From: Entophlyctis helioformis
Lineage: Eukaryota > Chytridiomycota > Chytridiomycetes > Chytridiales > Chytriomycetaceae
Assembly (NCBI GenBank): GCA_025526915.1
Contig: JAHLKH010000007.1
Location: 62,001-126,000 of the forward strand
Length of the DNA stretch: 64,000 bases
Reading direction: 5' to 3'
Part shown: piece by piece, positions 21,701 through 33,658 of the stretch
How positions within the stretch are numbered: position 1 is the first letter of the stretch
How the letters are laid out: the number at the start of each line of letters is the position of its first letter
The notes under the pieces: model-generated
What the model saw: the letters and a program-made list of their open reading frames with translations, nothing else
The model's database searches: none
Told to the model about the DNA's origin: nothing
Program-made: the position numbers and the translations under genes

Positions 21701-24212
21701 GCAAAAGCCGGCTCAGAAAGCGAGCTCTGGAGGGTGTTGCCAAAGGACGAGTCTTGCATGCTGTCCATGGAGCTGGACGAGCCATTCGAGCCAAACTTGG
21801 CCGGCTGCGGCGGCGGCGCAAGGGCAGCCGACGTGATGAAGGGATGCATGAGCAGCTCGGCGGCCGACGGACGCTTGTTCGGGTTGGACTCTATGCACAG
21901 CTCGATAAACTTGCGGGTCTCTTCGTCCGAGATCTTGTACAAGGCGGCCGGCTTGACGCCCGTGGACACCTTTTTGTAGATCTGCGCCTGGTTGGTGCAC
22001 TCTGAGTAGGGGTATTCTTTGGACACGATTTCGAGCAGGACCTGTGTGCAGGGGCATGGGCAGTGTGTAAGGAGAAGCGAGCACGAGCACGAGCACGAGC
22101 GCGGCAGCAGAGTGGGCGAGAGCGTTTTCCAGACGCACCATGCCAAAGGCGTAAACGTCGACCTTTTCGTCGTATTTCTCGTCGTAGAGCTCCGGCGCCA
22201 TAAACTCGGGAGTGCTGCACGGGGCGGAGAAGAGGCAGTGAGCAGGGCAGAAATAAGGAAAATAAAGGAGGCAAGGCATGTGCAGGGATATGCAGGGATA
22301 CAAAGCACAAGAGCACAAAGCACAAGAGCACAAAGCACAAGCACGCACCCAAGGACCGACGAGAGGTGCTCTCTGCGCTTGACGGCGGCCAGGCCCAGGT
22401 CGCCAATCTTTGCCTGGCCGTTGTTGCCGTTGATGAAGATGTTTTCGGACTTGAGGTCTCTGTGGATGATGGGCGGGTCGCGGGTGTGCAGGTAGAGGAG
22501 GCCGGACAGGATCTGGCGGGCCCAGTTGCGCAGGATCTTTGGCCTGATCTGGCCCTTTGTCTTGCGGCTGTACGACTTGAGCGTGCCCGACGTCATGAGC
22601 TCGGTGATGAAGTAGATGCGGTCCTTGCCGTTGGGGCCCTTGACGACCCACGAGTGGAAAAAGTTCTAAAGTCGTTCGTGAGTGAGTGAGACAGCCGTGA
22701 GACAAGCGTGAGACAGCCGTGAGACAGACATGCGTGAGACAGACAAGCGTGAGACACACACACACACACGAGACAAGAGAGACAAGAGAGACGCACAATG
22801 ATATTGTCGTTGCGCAGGCCCTCGAGCAGCTGGATCTCGAAAAAGACGCGCTGCACGTCCTTCTTGGACAGGTGGTCGAGGCGCAGCTGGTTCCAGGCGA
22901 CCTCGACGCCCTCGTCCTGGTCAAAGGCCTTGAAGACCTCCTTGTAGGCGCCCTTGCCCAGCGACTGGGCGTAGCGCTCGAAGCGGCCGGTGGGGTCCGT
23001 CTGGCCCACACACACACACGCGCAGTGGATGAGACAGTGTGTGAGACAGTGGGATGGGGCAGTGGATGAGACAGTGGATGAGACGGTGTGAGACAGCCAG
23101 TGTCGCGAGATGTGCATGCATGCACAGTCAATGCATATCCACTGCACATCCACAATAGATGACGCAAGTGCCTCTTGCCGATAGCGGCAAGACTCGATGC
23201 ACAGGCACAAGCAGCCAGGCAAGGCAAGCACGGGAGCCACTTTACAAATTACGACACCAGAGAGACAGGCAGGCAGCCTCTTGGGCAGCCTCTTGGGCAG
23301 CCTCTTGGGCTCTGCACGCACAGTCACACACAGTCATACATGCACAGACAGCCACAGCCACGCATCTGCACACACCTCGACTACTCGGTGGTCGTCGTCA
23401 TCGTCGTCGTCATCGTTGAGCTGATGCACGTTGATGGCCGGCCCTTGCTGCTGCTGTTGATGTTGCTGCTGTTGCTGCTGTTGATGTTGTGGTTGTTGAT
23501 GTTGTCGGGGCATCTGCGTGGTCGTCTGCGCTGTCGCCGGCATGGCAGCCGATTCACGATAAAGCGGCTGTTGCTGCTGCGAGTGTTGCTGTTGAGACTG
23601 CGAGTGCTGCTGCGAGTGCTGCTGTTGAGCCTGCAGAGCAACCGGCTGTGGATGTGCCTGCTGGTACGCTGCAATGAGCGACGGCCGCAGCGCCCCTCCT
23701 GGCGAGCCGGGCGACGGAGCGGCGATGCGCTGGGGCAGCATCCACTGCTGCACTTGCTGCTGCGTGTGTGTCTGTGTCTGTGTCTGTGACTGTGGCTGCT
23801 CTCGCTGCTCTCGCTGCTGTGTCTGCTGCTCTCGCTGCACTTGCGGCTGTTCGCTGTGCGGCTGACTCGCAGAGTTCAAGCCCTGCAGATTGACGCCGTC
23901 GGCCCCGAGCCGCATTGCCGGCGCCGCGCTCTCAGTCTCGGCCACTGCCTCGGCCTCAGTCTCGGCCACGGCCACGGGCACTGGCACTGGCCGTGCGAGT
24001 GCCGGCTTGGCCACCGGCGTGCGCTGGCTGTCCTCGTCGTCGCCTTCGCCGTCGTCCTTGTTGTCGTCCTTGTTACGGCTGTCGTTGTTGCCGTCGTCGT
24101 TGTTGTCGTTGCTGCTGCTGCTGCTGCTGCTGCTGCCTTCGGCGGCAGTCTTGCCTGCGGGATCCGCTCCCGGTGCTGCGGGCGACGCCGTCAGCGCGGA
24201 TCGCAGGCCCAT
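18718..24212 (-). CDS. WNK-type protein kinase with OSR1_C-like domain
   Basis: Exons (minus) are 24212..23376, 23000..22797, 22665..22349, 22214..22139 and 22041..18718: 1,585 residues. After a poly-Asp/Gln-rich N-terminus, the kinase domain begins with [12 protein letters not shown] near 294. The usual beta-3 lysine is replaced by Asn in EVAWNQL, while a Lys is present in GAYK, as in WNK1. HRDLKSEN is near 415, and the activation loop has GDLGLA instead of DFG and [10 protein letters not shown] second folded region near 775-870 (begins [15 protein letters not shown]) fits the OSR1_C/PF2-like domain that binds RFxV-type ligands. The rest is long, Ser/Pro/Gln/Ala-rich and probably disordered. 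WNKs sense chloride or crowding and signal through OSR1/SPAK kinases to ion transporters. Several introns hold simple repeats. An earlier ATG near 24434 is possible but would nearly abut the next gene. Confidence 0.93.
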
Positions 24213-24489
24213 GGCGGCCGGGGCAGAGTCGAAAGGCGCGGGCTGGGCGGGTCGCTCCTCGTGGCCCGACGTGTGCAGGCGGCCGGAGCGGGGCGTGCGG
24301 TGAGCGTGAGCGTAGGCGTGAGCGTCGCTGTTGTTGCTGCTGCGCTCGCTCGTTCGCTCGCCCGCTCGTCGCTTGTCCGAAAATGGAAAGAAAACAATGA
24401 AAAACTTTTCGGTTCCGAAAACCATCGCCTTCATTCCGCAGATCTGCAAAACAGCGCGTGAACAGCGCGCGAGCCGCGAGAGTACAACG

Positions 24490-26463
24490 TCACGCCAGGT
24501 TCTGCAGCCAGCGCCCGACGCCGTACGGATCGCCGCCAACCTGCACCCACTGCGCAACCGACGGCATGCGCCCGTCCACCACAAACAGCTGGTACCAGCC
24601 CGGCGGCACAATCGCCGCGTTGGGCGGACCCGTCACCTGCACGTTGTACAGCGGCGTCTGCTGCGTCTGTCGCGCCGCCGCCGCCGCGCCTGCCCCGCCC
24701 ACGCGCTGCCACACCGCGCTCAGCTCGACGCGCCGCTGCCCCATGTGCGTCGAGTGCGTCACAAAGCCGTCTGCACGTCCATTGCCTGGCGTTAGTCTCG
24801 CTGCCAAGCACAACATGCCAAGCACAGCATGCCATGGACCAGCAGCCATGGAACAGCAGGCAGAGCCGTGCACCCACTTGTCATGAGAACAATCTGCGCC
24901 TGCTGCGGTGCGCCAGACGGCAACGCCACGTTCAACGTCATCGCCTGCATGTACGCGACACCGCCCAGCGGCACGCCGCCCATGAGCACTGGCCGGTACC
25001 CGCCGTTGGCCAGATACGGCGGCGTGTACACCTCGATGCGCAGCTCGTTGGGGTACGGCACCGTGGCCGGGTCCACGTTGGCGTTTGCGTTGGGCGTCGA
25101 CCCAAACACGAGCACACGGCCGTCGTCCATGAGCAGCGCTTCCGAGTGGTACAGCCGCGCAATGGTCGACGTGGCCAGCGGCCGCATCCGCGCTCCGACC
25201 GGCAGGTACGGGTCGTACAGAACCGCCGTCTGCACCGGGTACTCGGCGTTGGCGAAGCCGGCCCAGCCCGTCTGCGCGCCGTTAAGGATGAGCACCGTGC
25301 CGTCGGGCAGCAGCGTCAGATCCGGCATCACCCGTGCATACGGCTGTCGCATCAACACGCGTCAGTCAGCCAGTCAGTCTGCCAGCCAGTCCCATCCACG
25401 CCATATCCCACGCACGCACCATCGCCTCCATCTGCCACTGGGCCGCAGGATCGAGCGGCGAGATGCGGCCACACGACGCCAGCGCCGGCGCGGTAATCAC
25501 CGTCCCCGTGCCACCACCGCACACGAGTACCTCGGCCAGATAGTTGTTGCGCGGCGACAGCGTGAGCAGCACCGACCCGCCCGTGAACGGATACGTGCGC
25601 TTGCCGTCCGGAATGACGGGCAGCTCGGCGACCGGCGCAAACGTGTTGGGGTTGAGCAGCTGCGAGCGGTCGCCGGCCATCAGAAACACCAGGTTGTTGG
25701 GCAGCAGGTGCGCGTGCGGGTACATGTTGTACGTGTCCGTGTCGACGAGCAGCTGCAGCGTGATCACCTGCTCGCCGGCCGCTGGCGGCACAAACTCCAT
25801 GTTGGGCTGGTTAAATGCCGGTGGGAACACGCCGACGATGCCCGTGGTGCCGCCAATGACAGCGACGCGGCCATTGGCAAGTGGCAGCGCCGTCGGATAC
25901 CATCTCGGCACCTGTGCACACAGATAAGCGCACACGCGCGTCAAAACGTCAGTTGCCTCTACATTGGCATCACCACCCCCGCGCGCAACACCAAAGCAAC
26001 CAGACAGTCATCGCACCTTGAGCGCCGCAAGGGTAGCGTCCTCGGCCCACTGGCACTGACCAAACAGGCCAGGCGTTCCGCACGGCACAAACACACGCAC
26101 AGCCTCAAGCGCCGGGCCGATCCACCCGCCGACATTGAACACGCGGGCAAGGGGGTCGGGCGACACGAAGCCGGCCGAGCAGAACACGTCCGAGGCAAAG
26201 GCGACGGGCCGCACCGCGAAGGTTGTTGTGTCAAACTCCATGGCATGCACGGTGCCGGCTTGGCCGCCGTCGATGCGCTCGAGCATCATGACTTTGCCGG
26301 TGCGCGGGAGGAGCACGGCGTGGATCGAGGCTACAAGCCCCTGCGCGACGATCTGGAAGAAACCGTCAAGGGCTGGCGTCTGGGCGGCTGCATGGCCGCT
26401 GAACAGGGCGACTGCGGCAGCTGCTGCTGCGGCCGAAAAGACAGTCTTGGCAGGGAGGCGCAT
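24490..26463 (-). CDS. secreted glyoxal oxidase (copper radical oxidase)
   Basis: Exons (minus) are 26463..26017, 25911..25420, 25343..24878 and 24770..24490: 561 residues, the usual size. A signal peptide (MRLPAKTV... to HAAA, ~27 residues) precedes a glyoxal-oxidase N-terminal beta-propeller and a C-terminal DUF1929-like domain. The expected copper-radical residues are visible: Cys95 in DVFCSAG, Tyr154 in PRWYPT, the Tyr378-His379 pair in RLYHSEAL, and the C-terminal His in [12 protein letters not shown] near 474. The enzyme oxidises simple aldehydes to acids and releases H2O2 outside the cell, feeding peroxidases or wall chemistry. It lies upstream of the WNK gene on the same strand. The alternative is another AA5 subfamily member. 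Confidence 0.93.
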
Positions 26464-26663
26464 TGCGTTGGACGTGGATGTGGATGTAAAAGTGGATCTG
26501 GTGGTGGCGGTTGTCGCGGTTGTCGCGGGTGTACAAGCGTCGAGGCAAAGCAGCAACGAGCGGTTTATGTATGGCACAGGTGCAAGAGCAGCGACAGTGG
26601 GACAAGTGCCACGACCCATCAACAGCATGGCGTGTGAAGCACAGAGACACGCGGAGAAACCCG

Positions 26664-28050
26664 TCAACGCGGTGTTTGTGTCCGCAGCTGCGTCGGTGTT
26701 TGTGTCGGCGGCTGCAGGACAGGCGGCTCATTCGCTGCAGCCTGACGGCGCGCTGCTTGCTGCGCTTCCAGCTGAGCCTCGATCTGCGCAGCCAGCACTG
26801 CACCAATGCCCGACGCATCCAGCGCGGCTCGCTGCGCAGCCTGTCTCGCCTCCTTGCGTGCAATAAAGAACCGTCCGACCTTGTCCGGCACGCGCGTCAG
26901 CCCTCGCAGCCGCCGCCGCGCGTTGATGATCACACTGTCCGTCACCGAGTCAGCCAGTCAGTCAGTCAGTCAGTCAGTCAGTCAGCCAGTCGCCGTCACA
27001 GCGCATCACGCCACCGTCACAGTGATCCAACGCAGCAGCAGCGGCATCAGGCCACGTCACTCTTACTTTTCCGGGACGCCGGCCAGATGCGCCGCCGTGA
27101 AGAGATGTTCCGGGTCGGCCGCCAGCGAGAACTCGCGATCGCCTCTGTCGGTCGCCAGCAGGTGAGCGCACAGCACCGTGAGTGCAAAAGAAAAAGAGTG
27201 GAGGCGAGGGAGGACGCGACAAGAGCACGACGTCCAGCTTACGCAATGGCGTGCCGCGTTGTAGAGACCGTGTGCAAGATCCTGATCGCCATGGCCGTCG
27301 TCTGGTTCGCAATCCGGCCCACGGTCTCACTGCCACAGTCACGAGACGGCCGCGTTAGCGCACTCCTGCACGTCGCAGGTATGTACACGCACGTGCACAG
27401 CCATTCACCACCCACTTCTTCTCAAACACCCACGGATCGATCGAGTCGTTGTGCACCGCCTCGTCCGCCCGCTGCGCCAGGTGACCCAAGCGCATCATGG
27501 CATCCACCTCGCGCGGGGACATGGCAGCCGGATCCGCGAGCACGGTGCTCCAGTTGGCCTGCGGCGGCCGCAACCGCGTCTCCGAGTCGACCACGCAGCG
27601 CAGGGCGGCCACGAGGTGGTCGCGCAGGTGCTCGGACACGTCGAGCGACGGCACGGGCTTGGCCGGGTGCGTGGTGCGGACGGGCTGCGGCTGCACCGAG
27701 GCGGGCACGGCCTGGCGGATGGACGTGTGCGGACGCGGCGGCGGCAGCTTGGTCGGATCCAGCGGCCAGCGGCCAGCCCTGCCCGATGCAATTGCAAGGC
27801 GTCAGACGCGCCGAGCGGCACAAGAACAGTATCAGACAAGAGCAGACAAGAGCAGACGAGCAGAGGAGTGGCACAAGAGCAGAAGCGTAAAGGCCCACCT
27901 GGGCGGGGCACGGTAGCGCTGCTGCGAGTGCGTCTCGCCCACGATGCGCACGGTGTCGTTGAGCGCGTTGTGGGCCACGAGCCCAGACACTCGCCGCAGC
28001 TCGAACAGCATCGCCTCGCGCAGCCGCGTCCGGGCTGCGGCGCCGGACAT
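26664..28050 (-). CDS. uncharacterised conserved-looking protein
   Basis: No family is recognised. The splice model closes at 328 residues: 28050..27899, 27778..27416, 27365..27243, 27144..27067 and 26934..26664 (minus). Donors GTGGGC, GTGGGT, GTAAGC and GTAAGA and in-frame joins support it. The protein has a Pro-rich stretch, a helical middle (DVSEHLRDHLVAALRCVVD; PREVDAMMRLGHLAQRAD), a segment LAADPEHLFTAAHLAGVPEN, and a basic then Ala/Gln-rich tail (RLRGLTRVPDKVGRFFIARK). The frame is open upstream of 28050 through a Ser/Asp-rich and Gly-rich tract, so the true start may lie further 5'. It is divergent from the gene at 28414. A (CAGT)n tract sits in intron 4. Confidence 0.6.
26947..26992. 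repeat. (CAGT)n microsatellite in an intron
   Basis: About eight to ten tandem CAGT/GTCA units with two single-base variants lie in the last intron of the minus-strand gene 26664..28050. Confidence 0.85.
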
Positions 28051-28413
28051 GACCCTGCGCGGCTTGGCGGGCGTGTCGACGCTGCCGTCGCCGGCCGTGG
28101 CATTCGCATTGGCCGTCTTGGCCGTCTTGGCGTTGGCCGTCTTGTTGGCCGCTGTCGTGGCAGCACGGCCGATGCTGTCGGCGCTGCTGTCCGACGGCAC
28201 GCTGTCGACGTCGCTGTCGACGTCGCTGCTGCTGCTGGCGGGCACCGCAGGCTCGTCCTCGCTCTTGACCGCACCACCACCACCACCACCACCACCGCCG
28301 CCGCCGCCGCCGCCTCGCCTCGCCCTCGCCCTCGTCCACCACCACCGCCTCGACGTCGTCCAACTCCGCGCAGCATCCCGCTTGTCGTCACATTGACAAA
28401 CCCGCCCGGCGCC
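28051..28413. promoter_or_regulatory. divergent promoter region with GC-rich triplet tracts
   Basis: The region separates two divergent starts (28050 minus, 28414 plus). It contains CACCAC and CCGCCG triplet runs near 28270-28320, which translate as homopolymers in every frame. Part of it may be an N-terminal extension of either gene. No TATA box or defined operator is visible. Confidence 0.35.
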
Positions 28414-30427
28414 ATGCTCGCCGAGTACCTGCTGCAGCTGGCGCAGTTCCCCGAGCTCGCCGAGTGCGTCAGCGTCGTGCTGAGCGCCTGGCTGGCCCGC
28501 AAAACCGCCGTGCTGGTCGCCATGCCCGAGCGGGACGCCGACCGGGTCTGCGACGGCCTGCTCGAGGTGCGCCTGCCATCGCTGCCATCGCTGCCATCGC
28601 CGTGGCTGCAGTTGCCATTGTTGCTGCTGACGGCCTCGTCGACCCTGCAGGTGCTCAAGCGGGTGCTGTCGACCACGCCGCTGTTCCTCGAGGTCAACGA
28701 CACAACCCGCCCCGAAGAGATCCTGCAGCGCCTCGAGGCGGCCAGCGGCCTGCGCTCGACTGGCGGCAGCGGCGTGGGCTCGCTGCCCGGCGCCATGAGT
28801 CCTGCTCTTACAGGCGGTCTTACAGCCGGTTTTACAGGCAGCCACACCGGCGTGCAGGGCCACCGTCGCACCAACTCGGGCCTGTCGATCGCAGGCACCG
28901 CTGCTGCTGGCGGCCTGGGCGGCTGGGCGCTGCTGGCCTCGCTGGCGACCGGCGCACACCCGCACTCGTCGCTCGCCGACGGACGCCGGCCGTCTGCCAG
29001 CGTCGGCTCGCGCACGTCGATGGACGCAACAGTCGCACCGTCTGCACCAACCACATCTGCCGCTGCCGCCGCCGCAGGATCAGCCGCCGCCGCAGGATCG
29101 GCACCTTCACAGCCGGGCTTCCTGTCAACGTCGCCGCCCTCGGCCTCGCCGCCCATCCACATCAATACGGCTCTGCAGCCCGATGCCCGACGGCCCAACG
29201 CGCGCCGTCTGACGGCCGGCTCCACCGACCCGCTCATCAACACCAGCTTCAGCTCGGTCGCCAACTCGGCCATGTCGGTGGCAACGTCGCCGCCATGGTC
29301 GTCGGCAGCGTCCCCGCACGGCGTCGCGATCCCGCATTCGCAGACCCTGCCGCAGCTGTTCCAGCCGCCGGGGTTCCAGCCGCTGTTCTCGCCAAAGTCG
29401 CCTCGCGCGAGCCGGCTGTCGGTGGGCCGCGCGCCGTTTGACCGCGCGTCCACCGTCGTGGGCGGGCTGGGCGTCAGTGGGCTGGGTCCGGGCGGCTTCA
29501 ACCCGCCTGCCGGCATGGGCACGGGCATGGGGCTTTGAAGGCCGCGCACGCTCAGAGTCTGTTGGCGCGTCTGTCGTCTCCACGGGCAGCCACGGCGGGC
29601 ACGGTGGGCAGCCGGGCGATCTCGTGGCGCGGCAGCTGCTGCGGTCAGTCGTTGTCGTGCGGTTCGTGGCCGGACACCGCCATGCCGTCTCGGACGTGTT
29701 TAACTCGTTCCTGACGTTTGGCAAGGTGGACCACGATGCCATCACTATCCACGCCATGGACGAGAGCCTGTTCATCTTTGTGGGCACCGAGACGGGCGGC
29801 GTGGTCAATGTGCCCAAAGACCTTGTGAGTCTGTGCCTTGCATACACGACGCCGTGGCTTGCCGTCGCATGCTGACCGTCATCGTGCACGTGCAGCTGGA
29901 CTTTTGCTTCATGTCCACTCGGCTGAGCGCGTCGGGCATGGCGCTCATCTCGCACAACATGCACCGCATCCCCGCAATGGACATGACAGTGAGTCGTTGC
30001 GAACATACAGCCGCCGTTCAACCCCGTTGCATCGAACGCGCAACTGACAGATTGTGTGTGTGTATGGTAGCGGTTCGACGCTATCCGACAGAAGCTCGCA
30101 CGCATCAAGATCCACCCAGACGTGCAAGAGTACATCCGCTCGCTGATCCTCACGACACGGTCCAACCCCGACATTTCGTCGTGCACGCCGACGGCCGCGT
30201 ACACGCATCTGTGCACCGCCGCACGCATCCGCGCCATGCTGGCCAGCAGCAGCTTTGTGAGCCCCGACCATGTGCAGAGCGTCGCCTTTCGCGTCATGCG
30301 CCACCGGCTGTTTCTGCTGCACCTCGAGGCGTACGCACCTCTGCGCGTCAAGGAAGCGTATCGCGACATTGACATGGACCAGCTGGTGGCGTCTGTGCTG
30401 ACGGACCGCGTCTATCCGCCCATATGA
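28414..30427 (+). CDS. MoxR/Mg-chelatase-related protein of fungal type (no clear Walker motifs)
   Basis: Exons are 28414..28566, 28651..29421, 29558..29824, 29896..29988 and 30071..30427: 546 residues. The C-terminal ~120 residues (IHPDVQEYIRSLI...THLCTAARIRAML, SFVSPDHVQSVAFRVMRHRL) look like the helical lid of MoxR/magnesium-chelatase ATPases, as in uncharacterised fungal proteins annotated that way. The N-terminal half starts MLAEYLLQLAQFPEL and leads into a long Ser/Ala/Pro/Gly-rich insert. I see no Walker A motif, so ATPase activity is doubtful. The second junction (29422..29557) is the least certain; the first intron is in frame and could be retained. Function unknown. Confidence 0.6.
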
Positions 30428-30646
30428 CCGTTCTACCCCACCCCGTCGTCGTTGCCGTATCATCATCCCCTCTTTGTATTCTAGCCACACACACGCACAC
30501 ACCTACATAAATACACACTTAAATACACGCATGTATTGTTACAACTACAACCAAGCATGACCCACCATCTGCCAGTTTATTTAGAGCTGCGCGCGGCAGA
30601 AGGTGGGGGAAAGGGGAGGGACTGCAGCCCTCCCTTTCCAGCCCCG

Positions 30647-33507
30647 CTAGAAGGCAAAGACACCGCTGCCCCATTCGCCGTCCTCCATCAACAGACTGCG
30701 CGCGCCACGACTCCGAACACCGCCGCCAGCGTATCTCGATGCTTCCGAGACCGCTCCCCCAATACCACCTGCACCGCCACCAGCACCACCAGCGCCACCA
30801 CCACCACCACCCATACCGCCAAGACCAGCACCAGAGCCGAAACACGCAAGCAGCGCAACCATGGCCGACTGCCGCTGGTCAAACCCATGACGCGCCATGG
30901 CCATCAGATCACCGGGCGCTGCCGCGGTCAACAAAGCCGGCAGGTACACGCTCTGCAGCACGCTGCACATGTCAACGAGCATCTGCAGCCCGCCGTCCCA
31001 CGTGAATGTCCGATTCGCACTCCCACTCCCACCGCTACTCCCACCGCCGCCGCCCCCGTTGTTGCAGAGAACGACATGCTCGAGCGTGCCCGCGAACCGG
31101 TACGCGAGCGTGCCAAGGCTCTTGTCCGTGAGCGCGGCCGTGTCGTCGGGCACGAGCGGATCGAAATCCGAGACAAACGAGTGGCCGTTGGCGAGCAGCG
31201 GGTGTCCATGGCCGTACGTGTGTCCATACGTGTGTCCATAGGTGGGTGTGTACCCCTGCACCACAGCCTCAGAGGCAGTGGCAACAGCAGGGATAGGCGC
31301 CGGTGTTGGCGACAATGGCGTCAATGGCGAGGCCATGGACGATGGTGAAAACGACGACGATGACGACGACGACGACGACAAGGCAGCGAGTGCGGCCAGC
31401 ACGCCGGGGTCAGGGAACATGCCGTCCGCGTCAGCCGTGACGAGGTGCAGCCGACGCAGGCGGACAAGCGGCCGCGTGAGGCGGTCAATGAACGCGTCAG
31501 TGAGCGGCTCGTCGTCGGGGACGCAGGCCGCGAGCGTGTACAGCATCGGGTAGGCGGCGGTGAGGTCAGCGAGCCGCGCGTCGGCCAGACGCAGGTCGGA
31601 CACGACGAGGTGGACGAGTGCCGGCACGCGGGTCTTCATGGCCGCGATCGAGTGCAGGCGGAGCGTGTACTGGTGCACGCGCGGCGTGGACGCGTGGCGG
31701 GTGGACAGCGACGCCAGCGCCGGCGGCCCGTCTGTGCCTGCAGGATCAGCGGCAGGTGCAGCCGGCGGCACCATGACCACGTTGTTGGTGAACCACAGAG
31801 CAGTGAGCGAGGCCGGCATGGCGTCGACGAGCATGTCCCAGTACGAGGCATCGAGTGCCGAGAACGCGTCGCGGCCAGTGGCATTGACGACCGTGTCGCG
31901 CAGGACAAGGACCGACAGGGTCGGACAGCGGCCGAGGATCGACCACAGCAAGTCGGGCGTCGCAAAGTAGCACGACACAAAGAACAGTTTGGCGAGCTGC
32001 GGGCGGAGAGGGAGGCCCGGCACCGGCAGAGGCAGCGCAGGCTCCGCGGTGCCTGGCAGCGTGCCCGATGATGGCGTCCGGAGCGGATGCAGCGGTTGCG
32101 GCAGCACGCCGGGCGGCAGCAGCCACGCACTCGACGGAGTGAAGCGGAAGCCCTCCAGGGCGAGCGCGCGCAGCCGGTCCGAGTCGGCCCAGATGCGCTC
32201 GACCGAGGCAGGCGTTATGCGGCACGACGGCCCGTTGACCAGCCGCACGCTGCGCAGGTGCACACGGAAATGCGCCGCGACCTGCAGCACCACGTCGGGC
32301 GACGCGGTGACGGCGTCGTCCTGCAGCACCAGACGCTCCAGCTTTGGGAAATACATGAACAGGGATCTGTGGCATCCATGTGGCGCGTCAGCTCGCGTGC
32401 ACCACCAACACCAACACAACAACTACCACCAGCAACAGCAAAAGCAGCAGCAGGACGCAGACAAGGCCAGCCACAACAGCGCGACGAGACGTACGCAATC
32501 TTGCGATCCGACGGCAACAACGACGACAGAATCTCGCGCAGTTCAGGCGTGTGCTGCAGCTCGGACCACGAGCCACGGGCAGCCACGCCACCAGGCCACT
32601 CGCGCATGCCGCCGTCGAGCACCTTGGCCAACTCGCCGTAGCGGTCGCGACAGCGCGGCACCAGGTGCAGGGAGCGGATGCTGGGCACGCGGATGGCGAC
32701 AAGCCGCACAAGGTCGGGCCACCGCATCAGCCACACGTGCGGCGGGATCTCGCGCAGGTTGACGCACTGGTCGATGAGCATGTGCAGAAAGGTTTGAAAG
32801 GCCGGGTGCACGCGGTCGATGCGCGTGACGAGCGAGAGCAGCGCCGTTCCGCGGTCCGAGAACGGCCCTGTAAAGGAAAAGTTGGCGAGATCAGCCAGCA
32901 GGCTGGTTTGCTGCTGCTGTTGGTGTTGGTGGTGTTGTTGTTGGCTGTGGTGTTGGCTGTATGGGCCAGACGGCGACATGGCCGAGATGGTGAGCGGCGG
33001 CACGAGCGCCGACGACGACAGCGACGAGAGCGAAGGGACGCTCTGCGGGTAGCAGGCCACGGCGCGGTAAAAGTCGAGGGTCGCAGCGATGGACGAGATG
33101 CGAGGGCGACGCCAGAGCAGCGGCGTGGCCAGCAGCGACAGCGTACGCGACACGCGGGAGAGCGACAGCAGCGTCTGTTGCTGCGATGCGTAGGCGGCGG
33201 GCGGATGCTTGTGCGACTGCTGCTGCTGCTGCTGGTTGTGGTGCCGGTAGTAGCTGTGCTGGTAGTGGTGCTGGCTGGCGTGCGGGAGGCCGGCAGAGGC
33301 GGCCAGGGCGGACTGCGGGCAGGCGGGCTCGGGCAGCGTGGTGACCAGCAGCACGACGAGGGCCCAGACCTCGGTGGGCAGGCGCGGGCAGACGCGGGCG
33401 GCGACGGCGGCGGTGGCAGCTGGCGGGCGGTGGTGGTCGTGGTGGCGGTTGTGGTTGTGGTTGTGGTTGTGGTTGTGCCTGGGCAGCACGTCGCTTGAAC
33501 CGAACAT
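30647..33507 (-). CDS. F-box-like protein with leucine-rich C-terminal region
   Basis: Two exons (minus), 33507..32495 and 32366..30647, give 910 residues. The first has a His/Asn repeat tract, then an F-box-like motif (RLPTEVWALVVLL ... SLLATPLLWRR) interrupted by a Gln/His-rich insertion. The rest reads as irregular LRRs (FPKLERLVLQDDAV; LRSVRLVNGP; LRALALEGFRF; LSVLVLRDTVV; RLRRLHLVTADADG). This is the layout of fungal F-box/LRR substrate adaptors for SCF ubiquitin ligases. The C-terminus is Gly-rich. The intron has a GTACGT donor and CCACAG acceptor. It is divergent from ERG8 with 151 bp between the ATGs. Confidence 0.75.
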
Positions 33508-33557
33508 GTCGTTGTCGTCGTGGCCGTCGATGTTGTTGTTGTTGTTGTTGTTGTTGT

Positions 33558-33591
<34 letters not shown>

Positions 33592-33658
33592 GAGTCAGGC
33601 GAAGCTTCAGATACAGATTGACGCGCTGCTGCTGCTTAGCGTTCAACTCAAACCGCCA
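33508..33658. promoter_or_regulatory. bidirectional promoter with (GTT)n tract
   Basis: Only 151 bp separate the F-box gene ATG (33507, minus) from the proposed ERG8 ATG (33659, plus). Most of it (about 33529-33590) is a (GTT)n microsatellite, so it must also hold the core promoters or 5' leaders of both genes. If ERG8 starts elsewhere, the interval changes. Confidence 0.5.

Noticed and set aside
18680..22495. Long plus-strand open frames opposite the WNK gene
   Set aside because: They are antisense shadows of the Ser/Ala/Gln-rich WNK coding sequence; the minus strand carries the kinase motifs and consistent splice sites.
28263..28320. Poly-Trp/Gly/Pro/Val frames near 28.3 kb
   Set aside because: Homopolymer products of CACCAC and CCGCCG triplets, open in every frame.
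30647..31350. Plus-strand frames opposite the Gly-rich end of the F-box gene
   Set aside because: Low-complexity antisense translation without start context or splice logic.
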